NCBI GenBank assembly: GCA_020635035.1
Contig: JACKAO010000007.1
Coordinates: 124,001-188,000 of the forward strand
Direction of reading: 5' to 3'
DNA from: Calditrichia bacterium
Lineage (GTDB): Bacteria; Calditrichota; Calditrichia; Calditrichales; J004
DNA length: 64,000 nt
The notes below the pieces were generated by a model. It was not told the origin of the DNA. It made no database searches and was given only the letters and a program-made list of their open reading frames with translations. The position numbers were made by a program, and so were the translations under genes. Below, in pieces: positions 1-9,519 of the stretch (positions within the stretch are counted from its first letter, which is position 1; each line of letters opens with the position of its first letter).

Positions 1-1428
1 TTTGATGTCACCGGTTTCAGGAACACTTTGCGGCAGCAGTCGCAGTTGTACTTCACGGGCGATTTGCAATTCGCGCTCAAGCCGTTCCCGTTCCAATGAG
101 TTTTTTACAAGTTTGGCATTTTCCAATGCAATAGCTGCCTGGTTAGCATAGGCTTCCAGCATATTAATATCATCCGGATCAAAACCAAATTCATGGGATT
201 TAGTCGCAAAAATTATACCTAAAACCAATCCTGATGCATCAATCATCGGCGCTGCCGCTAATGAACCTATGTCTTTCTTCCATTTTTTAAGACTGGAGTA
301 TTCAATATTTTTACTGATGCTGTTGATGGTTATGGGCATTTTTGTTTCAATTATGCGCAGACCAATCTCCTGAATGGTGTGATTATTGAATGCTTCCAGT
401 TCTTTAATATTTAAATTATCAGCAGCAGCAACAATAAGATTGTCCTGTTTCTCATCATATAGTTCAATCCAGGTGTGATTTGATTCGATCACTTCGCGGG
501 TCATCTGAGTGATAATGCTAACTAGTTTATTCTGATCAAATTCAGCAGAGATTACCCGGCCTAACTGATGCAGGGATCTTACTTCTTTCATTTTCCTGTC
601 AAATACACGGGCCGTGGGCAGGTGAAAAAGAAAGGTTATACTCGAAAACAAAGAGTAAATAACCAGAAAGTACCAGCTTAAATTTGCAAAAGCTGCCAGT
701 GAAACACTGTGTGCAGCCACTGCATCTTTGAATGCAAAATCTGCCAATAATATTATAACCCAGACAAGCACTACAGAAACCAGGAAATAGGAGTATTTCT
801 CTTTTCGTGAAAGATAGGTAATCCAGGTATTATTTGTCCCCAGGATGACATACAAGACAAGTGATATAATTAATGCAACGCTGACATAAGTAGCATCGTT
901 ATTAAACTGGATATCCAGCGGGAGCTTGTATATTACAGTGACAGCCATGGAAATTAAGGTGCTGATAATTGCAAGGATTACATACAGGGCAGTACGGCTT
1001 TTCTGTTTGTAGTAGATAAGATTTTTTACTATCAGCAGCATTGGTATAAGGAACATTATGATGCCAATTGAAACCAGGTTGCTGAAAATCAGGCCGGCAA
1101 GTGTATCAGGTAATGGTGGAAAATTTGTTGCAGAGTAACTGGGTGACAGGATGTATTGAAAAACCAGGACCCACACATATAAAATGGTTAATAGTTTAAT
1201 AAAATTTTTAAGGTTTACCGAAAGATCAGTCTGGTTTAGGAAGGGTTTGTTACGGATATAACCATAAAAAAATATGATTATAAAAACTGTAAGACTTTCG
1301 TGTACATATTCCCACTGCGAAAAACTGAGCGAGCTTTCGTACTTGATTATATCAAAGAAAAAAGTAGCCAAACCAAGAAGTATGCTGATCAGCAATAATA
1401 ATCTTGACGGGACTTGTATCTTTTTCAT
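1..1428 (-). CDS. Membrane GAF-domain sensor leading into a SpoIIE/RsbU-type phosphatase (partial, C-terminus outside window)
   Basis: I translated this frame from the ATG at 1428 (MKKIQVPSRLLLL) and it stays open to base 1, 476 codons. Roughly the first 220 residues hold a series of hydrophobic segments, about seven or eight membrane spans. A GAF-like domain follows, containing GSLAAAPMID and the helix ANQAAIALENAKLV. The visible part ends in a coiled linker, LERELQIAREVQLRLLPQ, which is the typical entry into a SpoIIE/RsbU PP2C domain. The catalytic metal-binding residues lie beyond the window, so phosphatase activity is inferred from that linker. The start overlaps the stop of the upstream lipoprotein gene as ATGA (1425-1428), which implies translational coupling and a shared role. 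It is the last visible gene of the rlmN-adk-lipoprotein operon. Confidence 0.8.
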   Translation of the reverse strand, partial: MKKIQVPSRLLLLISILLGLATFFFDIIKYESSLSFSQWEYVHESLTVFIIIFFYGYIRNKPFLNQTDLSVNLKNFIKLLTILYVWVLVFQYILSPSYSATNFPPLPDTLAGLIFSNLVSIGIIMFLIPMLLIVKNLIYYKQKSRTALYVILAIISTLISMAVTVIYKLPLDIQFNNDATYVSVALIISLVLYVILGTNNTWITYLSRKEKYSYFLVSVVLVWVIILLADFAFKDAVAAHSVSLAAFANLSWYFLVIYSLFSSITFLFHLPTARVFDRKMKEVRSLHQLGRVISAEFDQNKLVSIITQMTREVIESNHTWIELYDEKQDNLIVAAADNLNIKELEAFNNHTIQEIGLRIIETKMPITINSISKNIEYSSLKKWKKDIGSLAAAPMIDASGLVLGIIFATKSHEFGFDPDDINMLEAYANQAAIALENAKLVKNSLERERLERELQIAREVQLRLLPQSVPETGDIK

Positions 1429-2708
1429 TGAATATAAACCTTAAACGGATCACCAATTGTACTGTAAATACCCACTAATGAGAAATCCGGGCGGTAATGG
1501 TATACCGTTTGTCCATAGAAATCTGCAACCACAACATTCTCATTGTAAGGATTTATTTTGATATCTGTTGGCCGGACCAAACCATCGATGATATGCAGAC
1601 GATTACCGGCAGGGGAAAGTTGCAATAATTGTGAATTTACTTTATTGGCTATCACTATCCAAATCGTTTCATCTTTTTGGTTTACATCGAAAGTATAGAT
1701 CAGGCTGTCACGAAATACAGGTTCGATCTGCCTGTTATTTAGGTTATAGCGGTAAAGTGTGTTTGCACCATTTTTGCCATCTAAAAGGTAACATTTATTG
1801 TTGGTTTCATCCAGGCGGAAAAGTTTAAGATCTGCGAAAAGTTCTCCGGTCTGATTCGACCCAATAGAATCTGTAAGAAATGGTGTGCTGTTAAAAATAA
1901 ATAGTTTATCAAATCCGCGGTCAAGAACAAAAATGCGGTTATCCATATATTCAATCTGAACCGGTTTCTTCAAATCCTGATATACTAGTTGCTCATTCGC
2001 TTCAACTGTATCAATCGTGTATATTGAACCAGTTGAATCCACTACCCAGAACTGGCCGTGAACGGGATCATAAGTCGCGTCAAACGGGCTGCGAAGATTC
2101 AGGTTACCATCTATTGTCCGACCATTTTCAAGGTTAAAAATTTCAAGATATCGGAAAACAGGATAAGTGATCAGACCAATTTTTTCACTCATTGCCATGT
2201 TCTCAGGACGCCAGGCGCCGGCTTTTCGGATGTTTACAGCACTGAGATCGTAACTTAATTTTACAATATCCCACAAATAGCGGTCAAGCATCCAAATATT
2301 TCCCGGTCCCGGTGTAATTGATTTAACCTGCGTCGGGTAGGATTCTTCGGTCTCACCGTTTATGGAAAGATAATAGGAATATTTTTCATCAAACAGGATG
2401 TCCCTGTCATCGAAGTAATTAATTCCCCTGGCTACAGTTGTATAAAGGTTGAAACTATCCTGACCGACAGCCTTCCTGTATATATTGAAACTTTTATAAA
2501 TAACATCGTGCGGAGAACTCCAGTAAAGCCGGATGTAGTTCTCCTGTGAAGTAAGGCCGAATCCGATTTCAATGGTTTTGTTTTTGTTTTTCGGATCGAA
2601 AATATTATCCCGTTCTCTGCTTGAGAGAATGTCATCAGGTGCAATTTTTGAGCATGACACTGCAAAAACTGACAATAATATCAGCGATATTTTTAGATAA
2701 GAAGACAT
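1425..2708 (-). CDS. Beta-propeller (NHL-like) lipoprotein with N-terminal FN3-like domain
   Basis: The 427-residue protein starts with a lipoprotein signal peptide: a hydrophobic core, then AVSC with Cys19 as the likely lipidation site. Residues about 40-130 resemble a fibronectin type III domain (IRLYWSSPHD, SFNIYRKA). From about 150 to the end there are repeated short beta-rich units such as GQFWVVDSTGSIYTID and NRIFVLDRGFDKLFIF, which look like blades of an NHL or six-bladed propeller. It is probably anchored in the periplasm or outer membrane and may bind a ligand or partner; no enzymatic motif is seen. Its stop overlaps the start of the membrane GAF sensor, so it may be the sensing partner of that protein. 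The function is inferred from fold only. Confidence 0.75.
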   Translation of the reverse strand: MSSYLKISLILLSVFAVSCSKIAPDDILSSRERDNIFDPKNKNKTIEIGFGLTSQENYIRLYWSSPHDVIYKSFNIYRKAVGQDSFNLYTTVARGINYFDDRDILFDEKYSYYLSINGETEESYPTQVKSITPGPGNIWMLDRYLWDIVKLSYDLSAVNIRKAGAWRPENMAMSEKIGLITYPVFRYLEIFNLENGRTIDGNLNLRSPFDATYDPVHGQFWVVDSTGSIYTIDTVEANEQLVYQDLKKPVQIEYMDNRIFVLDRGFDKLFIFNSTPFLTDSIGSNQTGELFADLKLFRLDETNNKCYLLDGKNGANTLYRYNLNNRQIEPVFRDSLIYTFDVNQKDETIWIVIANKVNSQLLQLSPAGNRLHIIDGLVRPTDIKINPYNENVVVADFYGQTVYHYRPDFSLVGIYSTIGDPFKVYIQ

Positions 2709-2733
2709 ATTTTTGTAACGGGAAATCTGGTTT

Positions 2734-3282
2734 TTAACTCAAGTGTATCTTGATTTCATTGTATACGTCATCAATGGATTTGTTCCCATCGATGGATACA
2801 AAGGCTCCGTCATTCTGGTAATAGCTACGTACCGGTGCTGTCTGATCATTGTAAACTTTCAGTCGGTTCCGGATAATCTCTTCGGTGTCATCTGCACGGC
2901 CGCGTGCCATCAGTCTCTCGATGATCTGTTCATCGGGAACAGCAATTTCAAGACATTTAAATTCAGGCAAACTATGTTTTTTTAGTAATTTCGATAATCC
3001 TTCAGCTTGCGGTATAGTGCGTGGAAAACCGTCAAGGATAAAACCGTTTTTACAATCATCCTTTAAGATGCGGTCTTCAACAATCCCCAGAATAATATTA
3101 TCCGGAACAAGCTGTCCGGTTTCCATAAGGAGTTTTGCCTTTTTACCAAGTTCCGTATTATTTGCAACAGCTTCTCTGAGCATTTCTCCCGTTGATATCT
3201 GCGGAATTCTATAATCTGCGCTGATTTTTTCTGCCTGGGTACCTTTTCCGACACCCGGTGCTCCAAATAGAATTATATGCAT
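2734..3282 (-). CDS. adk: Adenylate kinase, short-LID type
   Basis: Adenylate kinase interconverts AMP + ATP and 2 ADP in the cytoplasm. The P-loop GAPGVGKGTQ is at residues 7-16. It is followed by the AMP-binding stretch ISTGEMLREA, the GFPRT motif and the Arg-rich LID entry RLMARGRADD. At 182 residues it is shorter than the usual 214-217 residue zinc-type enzyme. The LID is the short form with no cysteines, as in the roughly 190-residue variants. An AAGGAG ribosome-binding site at 3291-3296 sits 8 bases from the ATG and overlaps the stop of rlmN, which supports the start and indicates one transcript with rlmN upstream and the lipoprotein downstream. Confidence 0.96.
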   Translation of the reverse strand: MHIILFGAPGVGKGTQAEKISADYRIPQISTGEMLREAVANNTELGKKAKLLMETGQLVPDNIILGIVEDRILKDDCKNGFILDGFPRTIPQAEGLSKLLKKHSLPEFKCLEIAVPDEQIIERLMARGRADDTEEIIRNRLKVYNDQTAPVRSYYQNDGAFVSIDGNKSIDDVYNEIKIHLS

Positions 3283-3294
3283 TTTTGAGTCTCC

Positions 3295-4368
3295 TTACCT
3301 GATTAAATTATCCTGCTCTGTAATATTTTTATTCTTGCGTTTTTTCTTTTCATTTTCTGCATACAACTGCCCGCATGCTGCCTGGATTTCCCAGCCCTTG
3401 CGTTTACGCAGAGTAATGCGCCTGCTTCTGTTGTTTACATAGTTTTCAAATTCACGCACTGTTTCCCTTGATGGCGGACTGTATTCAGGATCGGTTGAAT
3501 TACATGGAATTACATTAATTTTGCAGGGGATTCTGTGTGTTAGCTGTACAAGCTGTTTAGCATTGGCGATCGAAGAGTTAATTTTATCTATCAGCACATA
3601 TTCGAATGTAATAATGCGCCGCATATTTTCAGAATATATACGCGCAGCTTCCAGTAACTCTTCAATAGGATACTTCCTGGATATCGGCATAATTTTTTCG
3701 CGGATTTCATCTTCTGTACTGTTTAGTGATATTGCCAGAGAAAATGGTTGTTTCTCTTCGGTAAAACGTTTAATTCCGGGAATTATCCCGCTGGTTGAAA
3801 TGGTTATTCGACGCGCCCCCAATCCAAATCCACGCGGATGTGATAAAATCTCTGCAGCCCGGATGACTGATTCGTAATTTAGCATGGGTTCACCCATTCC
3901 CATAAAAACAACATTTGTAACCTTTGCGTCAATTAAATCCTGCATTTGCAGAACCTGCTCAACGATTTCTCCGGGTGTCAGATTTCTGAGAATACCCATT
4001 TTCCCGGTTGCACAAAATTTACAATCAAGCGCGCAGCCAACCTGGGATGATATACAAAAAGTTATCCGTGGTTTTTCATAGATTACAACGCTTTCAATTT
4101 TATAACCATCACCTAATTGCCATAAAAACTTTCGGGTATTGTCAACCGGGGAGACAATTTCATCGATTTTCTTCAAAGTACGAAGGCTAAAATCCTGATC
4201 CAGCCGGGAGCGAATTTTTTTTGGTAAGGTTGAAAAATCATCGAACGATGTTTTGTTTTGAGCGTATATCGATTCAAATATTTGTTTTGATCTGAATGCC
4301 GGCTCCCCAGCAGCAGCCAGGTATTCAGTTAATTTTTCTGATGAAAGATCTAGTATTGAATTTTTCAT
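3295..4368 (-). CDS. rlmN: Dual-specificity 23S rRNA A2503 / tRNA A37 C2-methyltransferase
   Basis: RlmN is a radical-SAM enzyme that methylates C2 of adenosine 2503 in 23S rRNA, and A37 in some tRNAs. The radical-SAM cluster motif is CALDCKFC (Cys112, Cys116, Cys119). GMGEPMLN is the SAM-binding GGE-type region. The C-terminal ACGQL carries the catalytic Cys332. Length (357 residues) matches the family. It is the first gene of a minus-strand group with adk only 12 bases downstream. No clear Shine-Dalgarno precedes the ATG. The divergent neighbour is moxR, with 94 bases between the two starts. Confidence 0.97.
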   Translation of the reverse strand: MKNSILDLSSEKLTEYLAAAGEPAFRSKQIFESIYAQNKTSFDDFSTLPKKIRSRLDQDFSLRTLKKIDEIVSPVDNTRKFLWQLGDGYKIESVVIYEKPRITFCISSQVGCALDCKFCATGKMGILRNLTPGEIVEQVLQMQDLIDAKVTNVVFMGMGEPMLNYESVIRAAEILSHPRGFGLGARRITISTSGIIPGIKRFTEEKQPFSLAISLNSTEDEIREKIMPISRKYPIEELLEAARIYSENMRRIITFEYVLIDKINSSIANAKQLVQLTHRIPCKINVIPCNSTDPEYSPPSRETVREFENYVNNRSRRITLRKRKGWEIQAACGQLYAENEKKKRKNKNITEQDNLIR

Positions 4369-4373
4369 AAATA

Positions 4374-4401
4374 TTGGTTTTAAAATCGCTGCCTTTATAA
4401 A
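4374..4401 (+). promoter_or_regulatory. Candidate sigma70-type promoter for the MoxR gene
   Basis: TTGGTT and TATAAA are separated by 16 bases. This would start transcription near 4408 and leave a leader of about 55 bases before the moxR ATG at 4463, which has a GGAG ribosome-binding site at 4453-4456. It is a pattern match only. Confidence 0.35.
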
Positions 4402-4462
4402 TTCAAAAATTAAGTAATTGTTTAGATAATCTCAAGCTATGAAATGGTAATTGGAGTTTTAA

Positions 4463-5446
4463 ATGTCAGATGATGTGCGGATAGTGGAAAAGATCCATGA
4501 AAGTTATACCCTAATCCAGACTGAGTTAAAAAAAGTAATTGTTGGTCAGGATGATATTATTGAAAAACTTTTAATTGCCATGTATGCCAAAGGGCATTGC
4601 CTTTTGGTTGGTGTACCAGGATTGGCAAAAACGTTATTGATCAAAACAATGGGTGATATTCTGGGTCTGAATTTTTCGAGAATTCAGTTCACGCCAGATC
4701 TTATGCCCAGCGATATTACCGGATCGGAAATACTTGAAGAAGACCGCACGACAGGAAAAAAAGCATTCAGGTTTCTTAAAGGCCCTGTTTTTGCAAATAT
4801 TATTCTTGCAGATGAAATAAACCGCACACCACCTAAAACACAATCCGCACTTTTAGAAGCCATGCAGGAGTACCGGGTTACTACAGCTGGAGAAACATTT
4901 ATTCTTGAAGAACCGTTTTTTGTATTGGCCACACAAAATCCTATAGAACAGGAAGGTACCTATCCACTTCCGGAAGCGCAGCTGGATCGTTTTATGTTCA
5001 GCTTGTGGCTGGATTACCCCAAATTTGAAGAAGAAATAGAGATTGTAAAACGCACCACAGCCTTATCTGAAATAAATCTTAATGCAATTGTTTCCAGAGA
5101 AGAAATAATGCAGTTTCAACAGATTGTCCGCAATATACCTGTAGCAGACCATACAGTAGAGTATGCCGTTAAACTGGTTGCCGCTACTCGTAAAAATGCT
5201 CCGAACAGTGATGAAAAACTGGCTGAATGGATTCGCTGGGGAGCTGGTCCGCGTGCATCGCAATACCTGATTTTAGGGGCAAAAGTAAGAGCAGTGTTAA
5301 ACAAACGATTCAGTCCGGAGATATCTGATATTAAAGCCCTGGCTCCTTCGGTTTTACGGCACCGACTGGTTACATCTTTTACAGCAGAAGCGGATGGGGT
5401 GGATGTAGATAAAATTATAAATCACATCATTGAAAAAATTGGTTAA
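4463..5446 (+). CDS. MoxR-family AAA+ ATPase
   Basis: This is a cytoplasmic AAA+ ATPase of the MoxR/RavA branch, which acts as a chaperone or maturation factor for partner complexes. Walker A is GVPGLAKT (residues 50-57) and Walker B is IILADEIN. The sensor region is ATQNPIEQEGTYPLPEAQ, highly characteristic of MoxR, and an AAA lid domain fills the C-terminal third. Length is 327 residues, normal for the family. A GGAG site lies 6 bases before the ATG. MoxR genes usually sit beside DUF58 and VWA (BatA/BatB) genes. Here none follows, since the next gene is convergent porU. A VWA-like membrane protein lies far away at 41135-43255. Confidence 0.93.
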   Translation: MSDDVRIVEKIHESYTLIQTELKKVIVGQDDIIEKLLIAMYAKGHCLLVGVPGLAKTLLIKTMGDILGLNFSRIQFTPDLMPSDITGSEILEEDRTTGKKAFRFLKGPVFANIILADEINRTPPKTQSALLEAMQEYRVTTAGETFILEEPFFVLATQNPIEQEGTYPLPEAQLDRFMFSLWLDYPKFEEEIEIVKRTTALSEINLNAIVSREEIMQFQQIVRNIPVADHTVEYAVKLVAATRKNAPNSDEKLAEWIRWGAGPRASQYLILGAKVRAVLNKRFSPEISDIKALAPSVLRHRLVTSFTAEADGVDVDKIINHIIEKIG

Positions 5447-5471
5447 GACTAATCTATAACAACTAATTTTT
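5434..5471. terminator. Possible bidirectional terminator between convergent moxR and porU
   Basis: AAAAATTGGTT (5434-5444) can pair with AACTAATTTTT (5461-5471), with one G-T wobble and a 16-base loop. The runs of A and T at the outer ends would give a U tract in either direction. The stem is AT-rich and overlaps both gene ends, so the call is weak. Confidence 0.3.
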
Positions 5472-8400
5472 CAATCTTTTCCATTGTCTTGCCGGAATCC
5501 TTTAAGATTATTTTATACAGGTATACACCATTTGCCAGGGTGTTTCCATCCCTGTCGAGCCCGTTCCAATCAATCTCGTTATAGCCGGCTTTACTGAAAT
5601 ATCCTTCCAGCTGTTCTATCTTACGGCCTGAAATAGTGTATATTTTTACCGTCACTTCAGCACCATCAGCATTTGTCTGAAAAGTAAAGCGTGTATTCCG
5701 CCGGAACGGATTGGGGTAGTTGACAACATCTGTAAGAACCAGACCGCTGCTTTCTGAAATTTTGAACAAAATAGTCTGTTCGGTACGATTGTTTAAGTTA
5801 TCATAAGCCTGCAAAGATAGCTGGTTTTCACCCGGTTCAAGATTTGTCAAAGGATAGTGGATAAAACCCTTTGTAAAGCTGTCGCGTTCATAGCTGAACG
5901 ATTCTGAAATATCAATTATCTCATTTTCATTGATGCGTAACTCAATTTTATGTCCGAGCTGACCGGTCATGTTTATGCCGCTTTGATCTGTTAATTCAGC
6001 AATAAGAACCGGATTTGACGAAATGATATCACCTGAACTGAAATTCTCCTGACCTTCAAAATAAATGTCTATTTCCGGACCGTCATTTTCCTGGCTGATA
6101 CTGGAAGAACCAACCAGTAAGAGATCATTTTTATAGGCCATGGCTGTAACTTTGTTTTGATCATCCCAGGCATAGAGCGTGATTCTACCTGATTTTTCAT
6201 CCTGGTAACGGATAGATTTTGGAATAATGAAATTTCCATCAATTAATCCATCACTAACCGATACTTCTCCTTTAAAAACAAGGGGCCCGGGAAGTGTGTA
6301 ATTATTTGAACTTGTTCCCCCGGTATTCACATCTTCAAAAACGGCATCATTCATGATAATAACAGCGCCACCCTGGAAATTATCTGCAAAAGTCGAGTTT
6401 TCCAGAATCTGTGCTTTAACATTCACCTGGCTTAGTGCTTTAAGTGTATCCGGTGTAACGGATGTGATAGAAATATTTTCACGCGCATCAGCGAGGGTCA
6501 TCGACGGATCTCCCAGCAAATGATATTTCTGATCGTTTACATTGCTGGTTGACTTAACTGCTTTGATTAATGCTTTTCCCAAAGGTTCAGATGGTGCGCC
6601 ATCCGGGAATAGATTCCGGTAAAAACTATTTGTGAAACGTTCGTTTTCTGTTGAATAAACCAGCCGTGTTGCTGCAACTACCGCAATGGCACCGCTATTT
6701 TCTTTCCAGACAAGAGCTTCACTGAAACTGACATCATTGGGATTATCAAATATTCCGAAGTCACAGGTTGCGGCAATGATTAAAGGAAATTTGGCTTCGT
6801 TGTTGATCTTGTTATAGTCGCGTTCAAAATTAAAAAGCGTTTCATGGGCCCAGGTTGTCGGCGAACCATGGCCGAAATAATTTACAATCAAAGTCCCGCG
6901 ATTAATACGGTCGATAAGTTCCTGAGTCGCTTTGGGTTTTAACACGCCACGGCCCCCGGGAATACCTTCATAACCGGAAATATAAATTTTATTGATATTG
7001 AATTTGCTGAGTTCGCTTCTTCTTGCAATTCCTTCCGCTTGTGGTTGATGCCACCATCCTTCATCAGTGTTGTTAGATGTAATATTGTCATCAGCTACAA
7101 GGGTTAGTGTTGTCTGCCAACCGTCTTTAACAGGATTCTCTTTGTAGATGCGTAACTTTTCTACCATGCGTTCCGCATCCAGTGAGTTTTCAACCGGTAT
7201 GCGCCCGATGGCTATAGATGGAGAAATACTCGTCTGCACTTCGCTGTTGTCGGACGTCTCCAGTTGCGTAAAAAATAAATCACTTTCACGTGATTCACTG
7301 CCACCGATTCCATCAACTTCTTTTACGCCGTAAATCTGAAAAGTGGGAACGACACTGCTGTCGGAAATCTGAATATTGCGGTAATCATAGTTGCCGTCGC
7401 CAAAAAGCAAAACATAGGAAGGGGAAGGGCTTTGCCAGTTGTAATAGGCATAGCGGATAAAATTCCTGATAGCTGTCGGGTCCTGCACTCCATTATTGAA
7501 ATAAAAGAAAATGTCATCAACGGAAACAACTTCTGTTTTTAAATGATCACGTAGTTCAGCTACTTGTCTGCCATAACTGGTAAGCGATTTACTTGTAATG
7601 ATTATAAAATCTGCTTGTTTAGAAGGATCGAGAAGATTATTCTCCGGTCTGTAGGGACTTAATTTAGTGATTGTCTTGATCTGGGAAGAAGCTAAATCCG
7701 TTAAAATAAAATTTTTTGGTCCGCTATTGGATGGAATATCAAATCGGGTAGTGCCTGCAGCAACGCTCAGGTTATTACTTAAAATTTTTGGGTCGGCAGG
7801 ATTAGTGACATCAAACAGGTAAAGATTTGAAGCATTATTCAAACCCGAAATGGCATATCTCTTGTCTCTTGTTTGTGATTCCAGATAAAAATTAAGATAG
7901 TTATTTGTGGAAGTCAGCAATCTTGGAAAAGTTAGACTGAAGTAATCTAGATGTGCGCTGCTGGTCTCAAGATTACTGGTATATTGAATTCGGAAATTAT
8001 TTGATCCATTGTTTAATGATGTGCTGTTTAAGTCAAAACTCTTAGATATACGCGATGCCTTGGAGAATACAATCGGGATTCCAACACTCGTGTTATTTAG
8101 AAAAAGATTAAATGTATAGCGATAATTGTCATTATCCAGGTAATGTACCCCGGATTCACCTTTGAACTGAATCTCCAGCTTGGGTTGTACGGTGCTGATG
8201 TTCGCGGCCTGCACATTAAAATCAACAGAATTTGATCCTGATGTACCAAAAAAACGATAGCCATACCAGTCCGGTCCGGAGTTTAACAGGTTGTATTTAT
8301 CTTCTTCGAAATGAAAACGGTCAATAAAATAATTTTGTTCTTCCGGGGATACTAATTGTGTCAGATCTTCACTTATCATTCGCTTTCCCGCTGAACCGTT

Positions 8401-9417
8401 TACTGATAAATAGTAACGATTTTCAGTGTCATAGGGGTGCATCTGGTGCTCAATACTTTTTCCGTCACTGCTCAAAAACCAGCTATTGATCGATTTTCCA
8501 TAAAAAAGAAAATAATCATTTCCATCGAAAAGAGAATTATTGTTTTGGTCAAAAACATGTATTGCTGTTTCCTGGGTGTAAGGCGGGTTATATAAGGTTT
8601 CATCTGTTGCAAAACTCAGTTTATGTCCACCATTATTAAACAACTGTAAAGAGTTGATATTTATAGCATCCGCATTTACAGCATTGAGAACAGCTGATGC
8701 AGTGATTTTATAAATGCCGTCTTCGTTTACAGGAAAACCGTAAAATGTCCCTGTTCCCGGAGCTGCTATTTTTTTTAATGAACGTGTTTTAGGAATCTGC
8801 CAATTCTGTGCCTGATCAAAATTAACAAGAATATCTGAGTATACATCGTCAAGTTTTCCACGGGACTTATAAACGACAGATGTGGTATTCTTTAAATCAT
8901 ACAAAACCCGGAAGGTTATTTTGTTATAAACGGTTAATACCCGTGCTGCAGGATCATACCGGACAGGGTTTAAAACAAGATGACGTGTCATTATATCCCT
9001 GAAGCGGCTTTTTTCGCTGATGCTGAATAAACTGTTTGATGAACCATTTACTTTGTTTGCATCAGATATCGTTTCATCAATTTGCCATAAGTCTGTATTT
9101 CGCATTTGCCTGGAATCAGAAGAAATGATCTGAACCGCAATGTCTCCATTTGCCGGGATTCCAAAACGCAGCATACGTGACGGCAAATCAAACAGGTTAA
9201 GCTCTGAAGGATAAACGGCATTTTCAAAAGACAGTCTTTTCAGATTTTCTTTTTCACCCTTAACAGCATCATACATTTTAAAATTTTGCATTGTCCATTC
9301 AAAAACAACTTCATTTGCTGTTTTGCTTAGTGTTTTCAGATCATTCTGTGTTCCTGCAAATACACAGAATGATATTAATAAAACCAGCTGAATAGATTTT
9401 GTAATTAATCCCGGCAT
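5449..9417 (-). CDS. porU: Type IX secretion system sortase PorU (C25 gingipain-like peptidase)
   Basis: PorU is the cell-surface sortase of the type IX system; it removes C-terminal signals from cargo and attaches it to the surface. The 1322-residue protein has a signal peptide (LVLLISFCVFAGTQ), a long beta-rich N-terminal half and a C25 peptidase domain. That domain shows FGHGSPTTW with catalytic His850 and AATCDFG with catalytic Cys885. An Ig-like region follows, and the end is a FlgD/Por-tail type sorting domain (NYPNPFRRNTRF, YTISGRKI, NGVYLYKI). An ACGGAG site precedes the ATG. It lies 102 bases after the outer-membrane barrel gene. A secreted C25 protease is the alternative; the size and layout favour PorU. 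No other type IX gene is in the window. Confidence 0.88.
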   Translation of the reverse strand: MPGLITKSIQLVLLISFCVFAGTQNDLKTLSKTANEVVFEWTMQNFKMYDAVKGEKENLKRLSFENAVYPSELNLFDLPSRMLRFGIPANGDIAVQIISSDSRQMRNTDLWQIDETISDANKVNGSSNSLFSISEKSRFRDIMTRHLVLNPVRYDPAARVLTVYNKITFRVLYDLKNTTSVVYKSRGKLDDVYSDILVNFDQAQNWQIPKTRSLKKIAAPGTGTFYGFPVNEDGIYKITASAVLNAVNADAININSLQLFNNGGHKLSFATDETLYNPPYTQETAIHVFDQNNNSLFDGNDYFLFYGKSINSWFLSSDGKSIEHQMHPYDTENRYYLSVNGSAGKRMISEDLTQLVSPEEQNYFIDRFHFEEDKYNLLNSGPDWYGYRFFGTSGSNSVDFNVQAANISTVQPKLEIQFKGESGVHYLDNDNYRYTFNLFLNNTSVGIPIVFSKASRISKSFDLNSTSLNNGSNNFRIQYTSNLETSSAHLDYFSLTFPRLLTSTNNYLNFYLESQTRDKRYAISGLNNASNLYLFDVTNPADPKILSNNLSVAAGTTRFDIPSNSGPKNFILTDLASSQIKTITKLSPYRPENNLLDPSKQADFIIITSKSLTSYGRQVAELRDHLKTEVVSVDDIFFYFNNGVQDPTAIRNFIRYAYYNWQSPSPSYVLLFGDGNYDYRNIQISDSSVVPTFQIYGVKEVDGIGGSESRESDLFFTQLETSDNSEVQTSISPSIAIGRIPVENSLDAERMVEKLRIYKENPVKDGWQTTLTLVADDNITSNNTDEGWWHQPQAEGIARRSELSKFNINKIYISGYEGIPGGRGVLKPKATQELIDRINRGTLIVNYFGHGSPTTWAHETLFNFERDYNKINNEAKFPLIIAATCDFGIFDNPNDVSFSEALVWKENSGAIAVVAATRLVYSTENERFTNSFYRNLFPDGAPSEPLGKALIKAVKSTSNVNDQKYHLLGDPSMTLADARENISITSVTPDTLKALSQVNVKAQILENSTFADNFQGGAVIIMNDAVFEDVNTGGTSSNNYTLPGPLVFKGEVSVSDGLIDGNFIIPKSIRYQDEKSGRITLYAWDDQNKVTAMAYKNDLLLVGSSSISQENDGPEIDIYFEGQENFSSGDIISSNPVLIAELTDQSGINMTGQLGHKIELRINENEIIDISESFSYERDSFTKGFIHYPLTNLEPGENQLSLQAYDNLNNRTEQTILFKISESSGLVLTDVVNYPNPFRRNTRFTFQTNADGAEVTVKIYTISGRKIEQLEGYFSKAGYNEIDWNGLDRDGNTLANGVYLYKIILKDSGKTMEKIEKLVVID

Positions 9418-9519
9418 TTATGCTCCGTCGTTTTTTTATAAAAATAGTCTAAATAGAATAAATCAGGCAATATTAAAATAAAGTAGCATTATACCTGCTT
9501 TTATAGTCAAAGTTTCGAT

